Below, piece after piece: positions 49,076 to 56,542 of a stretch of DNA of 64,000 bases. The DNA is taken from positions 1 to 64,000 of the forward strand of contig NZ_JMLW01000004.1 of NCBI RefSeq assembly GCF_000686905.1, in the 5' to 3' direction. The notes beneath the pieces are model-generated. The model was not told the DNA's origin, made no database searches, and saw nothing but the letters and a program-made list of their open reading frames with translations. The translations under genes and the position numbers were made by a program. This DNA comes from Marinospirillum insulare DSM 21763. Its GTDB lineage: Bacteria > Pseudomonadota > Gammaproteobacteria > Pseudomonadales > Halomonadaceae. How positions within the stretch are numbered: position 1 is the first letter of the stretch; every line of letters begins with the position of its first letter.

Positions 49076-49104
49076 TAAGTCACTTAAGTCACTTAAGTCA
49101 CTAA
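49076..49104. repeat. Short tandem repeat (9-bp unit) at the thiQ/TA border
   Basis: ACTTAAGTC repeats about three times (AAGTC-ACTTAAGTC-ACTTAAGTC-ACTAAG). Each unit contains the palindrome ACTTAAGT, so it could serve as a repressor site or be a slippage remnant. Confidence 0.85.
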
Positions 49105-49130
49105 GATAAACCAAAATCAAACTAACTGAT

Positions 49131-49187
49131 TTGCTCAAGTAGCTTAACAAGAATATAATGCATTATATTGTACTTAATTTTGTACAA
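49131..49187 (+). promoter_or_regulatory. Promoter and operators of the Phd-like antitoxin
   Basis: TTGCTC (49131) and TATAAT (49154) are 17 bp apart. The -10 lies in an 18-bp perfect palindrome (AATATAATG/CATTATATT, 49152-49169). A second inverted repeat, TTGTAC-N8-GTACAA, follows at 49168-49187. TGTACA-type sites are known targets of YefM-family antitoxins, so autorepression is expected. Confidence 0.75.
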
Positions 49188-49207
49188 AAAATCACACGAG
49201 GCTTACT

Positions 49208-49507
49208 ATGAAAACCAATTTAATTTTAGCCGAAAAGTCCGTAAGTATTTCTGCATTACGTAGTAACCCAGCTCAATACTTTGTAAATGAGCCAGTGGCT
49301 GTACTTAACCATAACAAGCCCGCTGGCTACTTAGTAGGGGCAGCTTTATTTGAAGAGATGGTTAACAGGCTAAGCGTCTTAGAAGAATCCCAGGCCTTTA
49401 TAGGTCGCTTCCAGCCTAGAGGCGCTGAGCTTGCTGAGCTTTGTAAAAAGGGTGCAGATTTAATGCTAGAAACAACCCAAGAAGAAATGGCGGACTTTGC
49501 TGAGTGA
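49208..49507 (+). CDS. Phd/YefM-family antitoxin
   Basis: The 99-residue protein has the Phd/YefM N-terminal DNA-binding fold: VSISALRSNPAQYFVNEPVA, then VLNHNKPAGYLVGAALFEEMV. The C-terminal tail (EEMADFAE) would be the toxin-neutralising part. The promoter with two operators in front suggests it is still regulated. No full-length partner toxin follows, only about 100 bp with short remnants. It is on the plus strand, opposite to the thi operon in which it sits. Confidence 0.88.
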   Translation: MKTNLILAEKSVSISALRSNPAQYFVNEPVAVLNHNKPAGYLVGAALFEEMVNRLSVLEESQAFIGRFQPRGAELAELCKKGADLMLETTQEEMADFAE

Positions 49508-49600
49508 TTCGTGTTTTTAGATATACACTCACAAGCTAAAATTAGTAATGTTATGCGAAAGATTGGTGAGCAGGCAGAAATTTTTCGCATGAAGTATTAA
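49504..49600 (+). pseudogene. Possible remnant of the toxin partner of the Phd-like antitoxin
   Basis: A GTG overlapping the antitoxin stop opens a frame reading VIRVFRYTLTS before a stop. This start resembles the MIRVFKTKWF beginning of RelE/HigB-like toxins that pair with such antitoxins. A second short frame (49511-49600, 29 codons) follows. The rest of a toxin is missing. Identity is weak because so little is left. Confidence 0.35.
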
Positions 49601-49619
49601 TTTCTTACAAGCTCTTGTT

Positions 49620-49687
49620 TCACTTCCTTTCCAACAGCATTAACCCTATAAAAGCCAGACCCAGAAGCCAAAGCCGCTGCAGCTAGT
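49620..49687 (-). pseudogene. Duplicated fragment of the thiP 3' end
   Basis: 68 bp match 51832-51910, the end of thiP, with three mismatches and an 11-bp deletion. The copy starts exactly at the thiP stop codon. It lies between the Phd-like and ParD-like genes and marks a junction in the inserted TA region. Confidence 0.93.
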
Positions 49688-49747
49688 AGCTTCTTGCTAC
49701 AAATGTGGCGCAACGCTACAATCGTAACTCCACACAAGGAGAAAATT

Positions 49748-49969
49748 ATGTCTACCACAAGCATCAGGCTCGACCAAGCACTCGTAGAAAAAACCTCCAT
49801 CATGGCTAAGGCTTTTAGCAGAACAACACCTAAGCAAATTGAACATTGGGCAAAAATTGGAGAAATGATGGAGGATAATCCTGATCTTCCCTACGAGTTT
49901 GTTAAGCAAGCCATTATTGCCCAAGCAGAAAAAGAAGCAGGTAAACTTGAGGAATATACTTTTGGCTAG
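49748..49969 (+). CDS. ParD-like antitoxin
   Basis: The 73-residue protein from ATG 49748 (AAGGAG site 7 nt upstream) belongs to the ParD-like antitoxin family: TSIRLDQALVEKTSIMAKAF, then RTTPKQIEHWAKIGEMMEDN and a C-terminal LPYEFVKQAIIAQAE helix. A RelE/ParE toxin frame overlaps its stop but is truncated (49962-50057), so it is an orphan antitoxin. It is on the plus strand, opposite to thiBP. Confidence 0.88.
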   Translation: MSTTSIRLDQALVEKTSIMAKAFSRTTPKQIEHWAKIGEMMEDNPDLPYEFVKQAIIAQAEKEAGKLEEYTFG

Positions 49970-50057
49970 AGTAAACCGCATTTTACAAACACCAAGCTTC
50001 AAAAAAACGGTTAAAAAGCTGCACACAATGACACCTTCCGCAAGTTTGCTCGCCTAG
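49962..50057 (+). pseudogene. Truncated RelE/ParE-family toxin
   Basis: A TTG start overlapping the antitoxin stop reads LARVNRILQTPSFKKTVKKL, the typical N-terminus of the RelE/ParE toxins paired with ParD-like antitoxins. After about 26 codons it runs into the copied thiQ fragment (from 50041) and stops at 50057. The catalytic C-terminal part is lost, so this toxin is dead. Confidence 0.8.
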
Positions 50058-50099
50058 CTTTAACTCAAGATGGTTGATTTTTAGCATTGAGCCTCACTC
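50041..50099 (-). repeat. Duplicated fragment of the thiQ 5' end
   Basis: 59 bp match 49011-49069 with two mismatches. The copy includes the thiQ start codon and its ribosome site and the first 15-16 codons. It interrupts the RelE/ParE toxin frame and lies just downstream of hipA. Confidence 0.95.
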
Positions 50100-50109
50100 T
50101 AAATTGCTT

Positions 50110-51426
50110 CTAAATTCTTAACCTAAGATTATTCACCACTTCATCAATTAGAGCCTTTGGAACTTGGTTATCTATTGCAAGTTTGTTCCAACCTGCTATT
50201 TTTTCAATGGTTTCATCAAGTACATTATTAATAAAATGACGATTAAAAAGTGGACTCAGTTTTTCTAGCGAATAAAAGTCTTTACGCACAAAATCATCAC
50301 GTTTACCGTTTAAGCTCATCCAGTGGCTATTTACCCACTTACTACCAGGTTTATAGCTATAAGCTAAATCATAAGCAGGTGCTAAAACCCACTTATCTTC
50401 TTGCAACATAAAACCAAAGTTCTTTGCATGATCATCATGATTGCGAGCTACGATATTGAATACCATACGCCGAAATAGCTGCTCAGCATCAACAGCAGTT
50501 AACTTCAGCTTCCTTAACACACCAAAAAGCTCAGCATAGGAAAAAGAACCTGGCTTTTTATAATCAACATGCGCAAGACCATTAAGTGTTTGCACATGAA
50601 CTTTATCATTACCCATTCGATCAAAGCGTTGGGTAATAAAATGCCTGCGGTGACCTTCAGCTAATAAGTAACAAGGCATCATGTCAATACCGCACTCTTT
50701 AGCCAGTAGGTAGTACACATATTCCATCGCACCGAAACCCAGTGGGTCACCAAAGGTTTCTTGGTATTTATTCTGCTCGCTAACACCATCAAACTTCATT
50801 AAGTAATGTGTAAACCCTTCAGGTGCAGCTACTTGCCCAGAACGTGCTTCAGTAAAATCCGTATTGAATGCCAGCACTGCTTTTGGTCTTGCCCCACCTG
50901 CGCTCATACCCACAGACACTAGTGAAAGCATTGCCTCTCGATCATCTTGGTTGTTGTTATTGAGTTCTACAGAAAAGTCACTACGCGTATTTAAAATGTC
51001 TTGAGCAATTGAAACAAGAGAATCGACTTCGACTTCCTGTGATGCGTTAAGACTTTTAATCTGGGTGGCTGGCTTATATTCAAGCGCACCCATGCCACGT
51101 GTTCCAGTGTATTGTAGACGTTGCAAAGGCGTAATAGTATTTGGTGATTTGCCACGCATCGCCATCCACGCATTTAGTACGGCATTACCAAAATCATCCG
51201 GCAGAGAATCGGCAATTAAACCAGGCAGGCCTTTAAAAGTATTAAAGTCTAGCTCAGGAAAACTATAAATACGCTGTGCTAAAGGCATTTTTAACGGTGA
51301 TAGCTCAATCCCTGTTTTAATAAAACTTGGCGCATACTCAAAAGCACCCAAGCCTGTTTGGGTATCGAAGCTAACTGCACCTACTTCCTGCTGCTTGAAG
51401 TGGACTGAGAGAACTTCAATTACCAT
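50110..51426 (-). CDS. hipA: HipA-type serine/threonine kinase toxin
   Basis: HipA phosphorylates glutamyl-tRNA synthetase or related targets and drives persistence. The 438-residue protein has a HipA N-terminal domain (VGAVSFDTQTGLGAFEYAPS) and the kinase part with SAGGARPKAVLAF (residues 173-185), the catalytic NHDDHAKNFGFML segment, and LAPAYDLAYSY with the metal-binding Asp. It overlaps the HTH partner by 7 nt (ATGGTAA) and appears complete. Confidence 0.92.
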   Translation of the reverse strand: MVIEVLSVHFKQQEVGAVSFDTQTGLGAFEYAPSFIKTGIELSPLKMPLAQRIYSFPELDFNTFKGLPGLIADSLPDDFGNAVLNAWMAMRGKSPNTITPLQRLQYTGTRGMGALEYKPATQIKSLNASQEVEVDSLVSIAQDILNTRSDFSVELNNNNQDDREAMLSLVSVGMSAGGARPKAVLAFNTDFTEARSGQVAAPEGFTHYLMKFDGVSEQNKYQETFGDPLGFGAMEYVYYLLAKECGIDMMPCYLLAEGHRRHFITQRFDRMGNDKVHVQTLNGLAHVDYKKPGSFSYAELFGVLRKLKLTAVDAEQLFRRMVFNIVARNHDDHAKNFGFMLQEDKWVLAPAYDLAYSYKPGSKWVNSHWMSLNGKRDDFVRKDFYSLEKLSPLFNRHFINNVLDETIEKIAGWNKLAIDNQVPKALIDEVVNNLRLRI

Positions 51427-51752
51427 TCTGACTCATCCTCTTCTTCATCAGGACTTTTTTGACCAGAAGCACGTTGCCGCTGCCGACCTTGCAACTTAGC
51501 AAGTTGGATAGGAGATATTTGCTGTTTAGGCAGGAAAAGTTCTAAATGTTCCGTTAAATTTAATGCAACCAAAATGGCCACAAACACTTCAAGCTGAGCT
51601 TTACCTTTTTCTGCATTTATTACTAGCCTACGATTAATGCCAACCGCTTTAGCCACTTCAGCCTGAGTCACATTCTGATTCAATCGTGCTTGCTTTAAGC
51701 GTTCACCTAGCTCTTCTGCAATAGCTGTTATCGACATTTTAGAAAGGCTCAT
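51420..51752 (-). CDS. hipB: HipB-like helix-turn-helix antitoxin
   Basis: The 110-residue protein from ATG 51752 (AAAGGT site) has an XRE-type helix-turn-helix: LGERLKQARLNQNVTQAEVA then INRRLVINAEKGKAQLEVFVA. An acidic, flexible C-terminal tail ends KSPDEEEDESEW. It lies upstream of hipA on the same strand with a 7-nt overlap, the standard hipBA order. It would repress its own promoter and hold HipA inactive. Confidence 0.9.
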   Translation of the reverse strand: MSLSKMSITAIAEELGERLKQARLNQNVTQAEVAKAVGINRRLVINAEKGKAQLEVFVAILVALNLTEHLELFLPKQQISPIQLAKLQGRQRQRASGQKSPDEEEDESEW

Positions 51753-51767
51753 AAAGTACCTTTTAAT

Positions 51768-51813
51768 ACACTTAATAACCATAAAAAGCTTTTAAGTGTA
51801 GAATATAGCACTT
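51768..51813 (-). promoter_or_regulatory. Candidate HipB operator region
   Basis: ACACTTAA (51768-51775) faces TTAAGTGT (51792-51799), and a CACTT half-site follows at 51809-51813, giving AAGTG-N10-CACTT. The repeats lie between hipB and the thiP stop, where the hipBA promoter must be. Confidence 0.5.
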
Positions 51814-51831
51814 TATATACTCCGTCAAAAC

Positions 51832-53418
51832 TCACTTCCTTTCCAACAGCATTAACCCTATAAAAGCCAAACCCAATAACCATAACGAAGCCAAGGCCGC
51901 TGCGGCTAGTTGGTAACTGCCTGCTAGTTCGTAAATTAACCAAGGCAGGGTGGTGTAGTTAGGCTGTCCAAAAATACCAAATATTGCAAAGTCACCTAAG
52001 GTTAATACCAAAGAAATTGCGGCAACTCTTTCGAGCGCTGGCTTTAAATAGGGTAAGACAACTCGCCACCAATACATCCCAAAAGGTAAACCTAAACTAG
52101 CAGCTAGCCGTTGGTAATTAACTTGGTAGGTAAATACCGCAGGTTTTAGTTGTGAAAAAGCAAAGGGCAGCGCAATGAGTGCATTTAACCAAATAATGGC
52201 TAGCCAGCCCCAATCCATCCAGTTTATAAACGGCATAAAGAAAATATACAAACCCACACTAAGCACCATGCCGGGAATAATTAAATGATGTAGCGCCGCT
52301 AAGGCGGCTAGGCGGGTTATAAACCCCTCTAAACTGTTGGTTTTTTTGGGCAGGTAGGCCGGTTGAGTGCTAGACATCCAACTTAGCTGCAAAGCCATTA
52401 ATACAGCTAATAAACTAGCGGTTAAAGCAAATAACAAAGACCAGCCACTGGCTTTAAGTAGTTTTAACCAAGGTAAACCTGCTAAACCTTGGCTAATGGC
52501 TGTAGGCAATAAACCTAACACGGGCAGGGTTAAATAAAGCGCAATGCACAAATAAAAGCCTCGCCCTAACCAGCGAGTAAATAAGTTAGTCGCAGGTCGC
52601 CAAGTTTGTCCACCGCTGGCTGGTGCTAACCATTCTAACTTGCCCCAACGGTTAAAAAACCAGAACAAGCTGCCTGCTACTATTAGCTGGGTTACGGCTA
52701 AAAATAGCGCTTCAGATGGGTTGAAGTTGTATTTTAAAGCTTGAAATATTGCCACTTCCAAAGTGGTTGCCGCTGGGCCACCGCCTAAAGCTAACACCAC
52801 TGCAAAGCTGTTAAAGCATAACAAAAAAATAAAACCTAATAAGGCAGGCAATACACTACGCAGAGCTGGCCATTCCACCAATAAAAATCGCTGCCAGCCT
52901 TTTAGTTGTAACTGAGCGGCCATTTTCCAAACACTAGAAGGAATGCTGCCCCACTGAGAGGTTAAAACTCGAATCGCCAAAGGTAGGTTTAAAAATACAT
53001 GCGCCAGCAGAATGCCGGTTAAACCATACAGCGACCAACCTTCACCAAAAACCAAATTCAGAAAAGGCGTTAGCCAACCGGTAAAACCAAACATCACTAC
53101 TAGACCAGTAATTAAAATTAGGCTTGGCATCACAAAGCACAACAAGCACCAGCGCAAAAAAGTTGCTTTAGCGGGTAGTTGTTTATCCATCACCAAAGCC
53201 CTTGCTAAAGGTAGCGCCAGTAACACGGAAATAAAGCTACTTAATACTGCCTGCCAAAGGGTAAATTTTAAAACCTGCCAAAACCAAGGGTCTTGCCAAA
53301 GCTGCACTTGAGGCGCAGTTTGCCAGCCTGTTAGCGCCAGCAAAGCTAGGCCACTACTTCCTAGCAATAAAGCTAGTAGCAGCACCAAAAAATACTGACT
53401 GAATGAAAGTGACTTCAC
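51832..53418 (-). CDS. thiP: Thiamine ABC transporter permease ThiP
   Basis: Inner-membrane permease of the thiamine/TPP importer, 528 residues, with about 12 membrane segments in two homologous halves. The conserved EAA loops are MAAQLQLKGWQRFLLVEWP and RLAASLGLPFGMYWWRVVLP. It starts with GTG 53418, two nt after the thiB stop. It is followed not by thiQ but by the hipBA toxin-antitoxin pair. The last 79 bp are duplicated in part at 49620-49687. Confidence 0.94.
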   Translation of the reverse strand: MKSLSFSQYFLVLLLALLLGSSGLALLALTGWQTAPQVQLWQDPWFWQVLKFTLWQAVLSSFISVLLALPLARALVMDKQLPAKATFLRWCLLCFVMPSLILITGLVVMFGFTGWLTPFLNLVFGEGWSLYGLTGILLAHVFLNLPLAIRVLTSQWGSIPSSVWKMAAQLQLKGWQRFLLVEWPALRSVLPALLGFIFLLCFNSFAVVLALGGGPAATTLEVAIFQALKYNFNPSEALFLAVTQLIVAGSLFWFFNRWGKLEWLAPASGGQTWRPATNLFTRWLGRGFYLCIALYLTLPVLGLLPTAISQGLAGLPWLKLLKASGWSLLFALTASLLAVLMALQLSWMSSTQPAYLPKKTNSLEGFITRLAALAALHHLIIPGMVLSVGLYIFFMPFINWMDWGWLAIIWLNALIALPFAFSQLKPAVFTYQVNYQRLAASLGLPFGMYWWRVVLPYLKPALERVAAISLVLTLGDFAIFGIFGQPNYTTLPWLIYELAGSYQLAAAALASLWLLGLAFIGLMLLERK

Positions 53419-53420
53419 CC

Positions 53421-54422
53421 TTAACGGCTAACCGCAGAACGCCATTGGCGAATCCAAGCTTGGCGTTGTTGGTGAATTTCTTCTGGCGTAAAACCTATCG
53501 CTTTAGGTTGAATCAGTTGTGAAAAAGCATCGGGCAGTTCCACCCCTTCACGAACAGGCAGCATCCAGTTATTTACGGCAATAATCTGTTGGGCTTCTTC
53601 ACTTAATAAAAAGGTTAAAAACTGTTTACCTAGTTCAAGCTGTTTAGAAAACTTAGTTAAAGCCGCCACTTCCACTTGCCTAGCATGGCCTTCACTAAAC
53701 AGCACTGCAGCATAACGGTCTGATTTTTCAGCCATTAAATGGTAAGCCGGTGAGCTGGAGTAGCTCAGCACATAATCCGCTTCACCCTGTAAAAATAAGT
53801 TATAGGCTTCAGACCAGCCCTTGGTAACTGTAACAGTACGTTGGCGCATTTTTTGCCAAGCTTGTTCGGCTTGCTCGCCATAAATGGCCTGCATCCAAAT
53901 TAACAAACCTTGGCCTGGTGTGCTGGTGCGTGGGTCTTGGTAAATAATTCGTGCATTGCTATTTAACAGTTCAGCCATAGAATGAACTGGCTGTGTTTTT
54001 TGGCGATCATAAACAAAAGCAAAATAACCTAAGTCAAAGGGTATAAAGTCTGCCGCTTGCCAGTTGAGTTCGGGTTTTAATTTTAAATCGGCTAAATTTA
54101 AACCATGTGGTTGTACTAAACCTAAGCTGCGTGTTTCAGTCATTAACGCATCGTCTAGGCCAACCACCACATCGGCTTGGGTATTTTTACCTTCTAAACG
54201 CAAGCGATTTAATAAACTAACGCCGTCATCACTGCTGACATAATTCAGTTTGCAGTCGCATTGGTCTTCAAAGGCTTTTTTTAGCTTAGGTCCTGGCCCC
54301 CAATCGCTGGTAAAAGAAGAATAGGTATAAACATTTAAGGTGGCAGCGGATAAACTGCCAATAAAGAACAAGGGCAGCAGCAGAAAGCTACGCCATAAAA
54401 AATAAGAGAAGTATTGCTTCAT
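53421..54422 (-). CDS. thiB: Thiamine-binding periplasmic protein ThiB
   Basis: Periplasmic thiamine/TPP-binding protein, 333 residues from ATG 54422 (an in-frame ATG at 54443 lies at the riboswitch edge). The signal peptide SFLLLPLFFIGSLSAA is followed by TLNVYTYSSFTSDWGPGPKL, the canonical ThiB start, and later ITVxNNW-like VNNWMLPVREGV. It is the first gene of thiBP, controlled by the TPP riboswitch just upstream. Confidence 0.95.
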   Translation of the reverse strand: MKQYFSYFLWRSFLLLPLFFIGSLSAATLNVYTYSSFTSDWGPGPKLKKAFEDQCDCKLNYVSSDDGVSLLNRLRLEGKNTQADVVVGLDDALMTETRSLGLVQPHGLNLADLKLKPELNWQAADFIPFDLGYFAFVYDRQKTQPVHSMAELLNSNARIIYQDPRTSTPGQGLLIWMQAIYGEQAEQAWQKMRQRTVTVTKGWSEAYNLFLQGEADYVLSYSSSPAYHLMAEKSDRYAAVLFSEGHARQVEVAALTKFSKQLELGKQFLTFLLSEEAQQIIAVNNWMLPVREGVELPDAFSQLIQPKAIGFTPEEIHQQRQAWIRQWRSAVSR

Positions 54423-54442
54423 GATTAAAATTACCTTGTCCA

Positions 54443-54527
54443 TCCCACTCCCTACGCTGGTATTAACCAGATCAGGTTCAGCGGGTAGATTTTCTCAGCC
54501 ACACAAGTACAAGCCGTGGGCACCCCG
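54443..54527 (-). promoter_or_regulatory. TPP riboswitch (THI element) upstream of thiB
   Basis: In minus-strand sense the region reads CGGGGTGCCC, then GGCTGAGAAAA, ACCCGCTGAACCTGATC and TAATACCAGCGTAGGGA, the full conserved core of the TPP riboswitch. It ends about 20 nt before the thiB start, so it can act on transcription or ribosome access when TPP is high. Confidence 0.97.
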
Positions 54528-55295
54528 ATGAGACAGACCTATTCTAACCTAAAAACAACTTTGCAGCTGCCCGACTTGCCCGCTGATTATCGCCCTTTAA
54601 AAGCACCCGAATTTTTTGCTGAAGGTACCGGTAATAGCCACTGGCTGATTACTAGCCCTGTGGGCAAGTTGGTATGGCGGCAATTTGGGCAAGCACCAGG
54701 CGTAGACCACCAACGAGAAACAAAACTGTTAACCTGTTTACAAAACAAAGCTTGGGTGCCACGTTTATTGCTGGTTGCTGGTGATTTGGGCGTGTTAATG
54801 CGTTTAGCTGAAGGCGAGCACCCTAAAACTAACGAGCTAAGCAATACCGCAAGGCAAAGACTGATCACCCTAGCTCTTGAGCTATGGCAAAACCCTTGTC
54901 CTATCGCGCCACAAAATTACCCACAACTGCTGAATAGTTATTGGCAGCTTGCTGGTAGCAAAACAGACAACCGCCCTTTATTAGAGCAGCTGGTTTATGA
55001 AAGTTTACGCTGGCCTACTAGCTGTTATCGCTTAACCCACCATGATTTGCATGCGGGTAATCTGTTACTGAATAACGACCGATGGATATTGCTCGATTGG
55101 GAATATGCAGCCTTAGGAAACCCTTGGCTAGATGCAGTTTCTTTAGATAGGTTTATGCACTTAACTGCCGACGAAAAAGCACAACTAGAAGCAGCCTTGC
55201 CACCCCTAGCTGTTTATACCAACCCTTGGCGAAGTCTAGGTCGCTGGTTAACAGATCTAGATTCATTGTGGCAAAAGGCTTTAAAAACAAGCTAG
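54528..55295 (+). CDS. Thiamine kinase-like phosphotransferase
   Basis: Choline/aminoglycoside kinase-fold protein of 255 residues from ATG 54528; an upstream GTG at 54516 lies inside the riboswitch. It has the Brenner-type loop LTHHDLHAGNLLL (catalytic Asp) and the DFG-like metal site WILLDWEYAALGNP. E. coli ThiK, which phosphorylates thiamine, has the same layout. Proximity to thiB and the riboswitch makes thiamine the best guess, but no substrate residue proves it. It is divergent from thiB; each promoter must overlap the other gene's 5' region. Confidence 0.8.
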   Translation: MRQTYSNLKTTLQLPDLPADYRPLKAPEFFAEGTGNSHWLITSPVGKLVWRQFGQAPGVDHQRETKLLTCLQNKAWVPRLLLVAGDLGVLMRLAEGEHPKTNELSNTARQRLITLALELWQNPCPIAPQNYPQLLNSYWQLAGSKTDNRPLLEQLVYESLRWPTSCYRLTHHDLHAGNLLLNNDRWILLDWEYAALGNPWLDAVSLDRFMHLTADEKAQLEAALPPLAVYTNPWRSLGRWLTDLDSLWQKALKTS

Positions 55296-55397
55296 GTATT
55301 AAAACCATGATCCAACACAGCTTTAAAACTAGTGTTTCTTTATTAACTCAGATTACCTACAATCAAAACTTATAAATAAACTTTAAGAGACAACACT

Positions 55398-55559
55398 ATG
55401 TATTGGTTTACACTCATCATACCTGTGATTTCAGCACATTTTTTGGCTAAGTATTTATCAAAAATAGCAAATGTTAGTAATCAAAACTTCTATGGTGAAG
55501 CAATGGCAATTCTAGTTACTATCCAGTACCTATCATTTTTTATTGGTAAAATAATATAA
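55398..55559 (+). CDS. Small membrane protein (53 residues)
   Basis: ATG 55398 with an AAGAGA site upstream opens a 53-codon frame reading YWFTLIIPVISAHFLAKYL at the start and AILVTIQYLSFFIGKII at the end, two hydrophobic helices with a short polar turn. I do not recognise it. It lies in the 284-bp gap between the thiamine kinase-like gene and the ClpP-like gene in an AT-rich stretch; nothing else was seen there. Confidence 0.5.
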   Translation: MYWFTLIIPVISAHFLAKYLSKIANVSNQNFYGEAMAILVTIQYLSFFIGKII

Positions 55560-55579
55560 ACATTTATGATGTTTTTATA

Positions 55580-56422
55580 TTACTGCATCCCCATTTCTTT
55601 TAGTTTAGTTTTAACACCCCTATGAAACTTTGTGACTTGCTCTTTAACAGCATTATTACGACACTCATCCATATCTTTTATCATTTTAATGTATGGTGCT
55701 AGCAACCCTTTCTGTTCCATATTGAAAGCTAACTTAGCATCATCTTCTAAAGAAATATCTTCATCATTAACATTAGGATTCAAGATTCTAGCTAATTCCA
55801 AACTATGATAAGAGTTTACTATTATCAACTGTTCAGGATTATATGCTCCACACTTAGCTATCAACCATTCATCATAAAAAGCTGATCTAACCCCAAACTC
55901 CTCGTTAGCTTCTACTGCAGTTAGTAAGTCCACTTCATTTGATGGTGCTTTAAAAATACGTTCGATAACCTTATCTGGAACCTCTATTTCTTTCAAGTAC
56001 TCAACACTATCCTTTGTAAGCTGAACATATTTTTTTTGAGCCTCATATAAAGAGAGGCTTGAAAAATACCCATGTTCATACCTAGGTCGATGAAGTCCTA
56101 TTTCACCTATAGCAATCCTATCTACCCCTGCTGCCCATATAAAAACACATGCACTATAACACTGCTTATCTGTCCATACAGGCACATTGCTCAATCTAAT
56201 AAAACGTCCTATTTTAATTGCCTCTTGAATATTTCCACCATAAGATGATATAAGAAACATATTTGGCGGCTCATCTAAATTAGAAAAAAGTAATGCAACT
56301 TTTTTTGCATCTCCCTCCTCTATAATTCCATCCATAATAAAAACCCCACCATTTGAAGATATCTCCAATGCGTAAGATTGTTTAGAAAACACAACAATTA
56401 AAATAAAAAAAACCAATCTCAT
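55580..56422 (-). CDS. Exported ClpP/SDH-like serine protease
   Basis: The 280-residue protein has a signal peptide (RLVFFILIVVFSKQSYA) and a ClpP/crotonase-like fold. Glycine-rich SSYGGNIQEAIKIGRFIR lies near residue 58, the presumed nucleophile Ser is in KQCYSACVFIWAAG near 90, and a candidate His is in IGLHRPRY. This is the layout of periplasmic COG3904-type proteins. Substrate and partners are unknown. The gene is more AT-rich than its neighbours, which suggests recent acquisition together with the small ORF next to it. Confidence 0.75.
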   Translation of the reverse strand: MRLVFFILIVVFSKQSYALEISSNGGVFIMDGIIEEGDAKKVALLFSNLDEPPNMFLISSYGGNIQEAIKIGRFIRLSNVPVWTDKQCYSACVFIWAAGVDRIAIGEIGLHRPRYEHGYFSSLSLYEAQKKYVQLTKDSVEYLKEIEVPDKVIERIFKAPSNEVDLLTAVEANEEFGVRSAFYDEWLIAKCGAYNPEQLIIVNSYHSLELARILNPNVNDEDISLEDDAKLAFNMEQKGLLAPYIKMIKDMDECRNNAVKEQVTKFHRGVKTKLKEMGMQ

Positions 56423-56542
56423 ATTGATAGCATCCCTTTAGCCACTTAGATTCAAATTTAAAATACACAATAATAAAAAACCTTAACGCCCATCTATACA
56501 TATCAAGCCCTAATTGATTAACAAGCATCCACTTCTTTGTTT

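Noticed and set aside
50041-50099. A second thiQ gene or a functional start
   Set aside because: Only the first 15-16 codons are present, followed by unrelated sequence; it is a fragment.
48449-53418. Transposon insertion as the cause of the thiP-thiQ split
   Set aside because: No transposase, no terminal inverted repeats and no target-site duplications were found; the duplicated pieces are thi gene ends instead.
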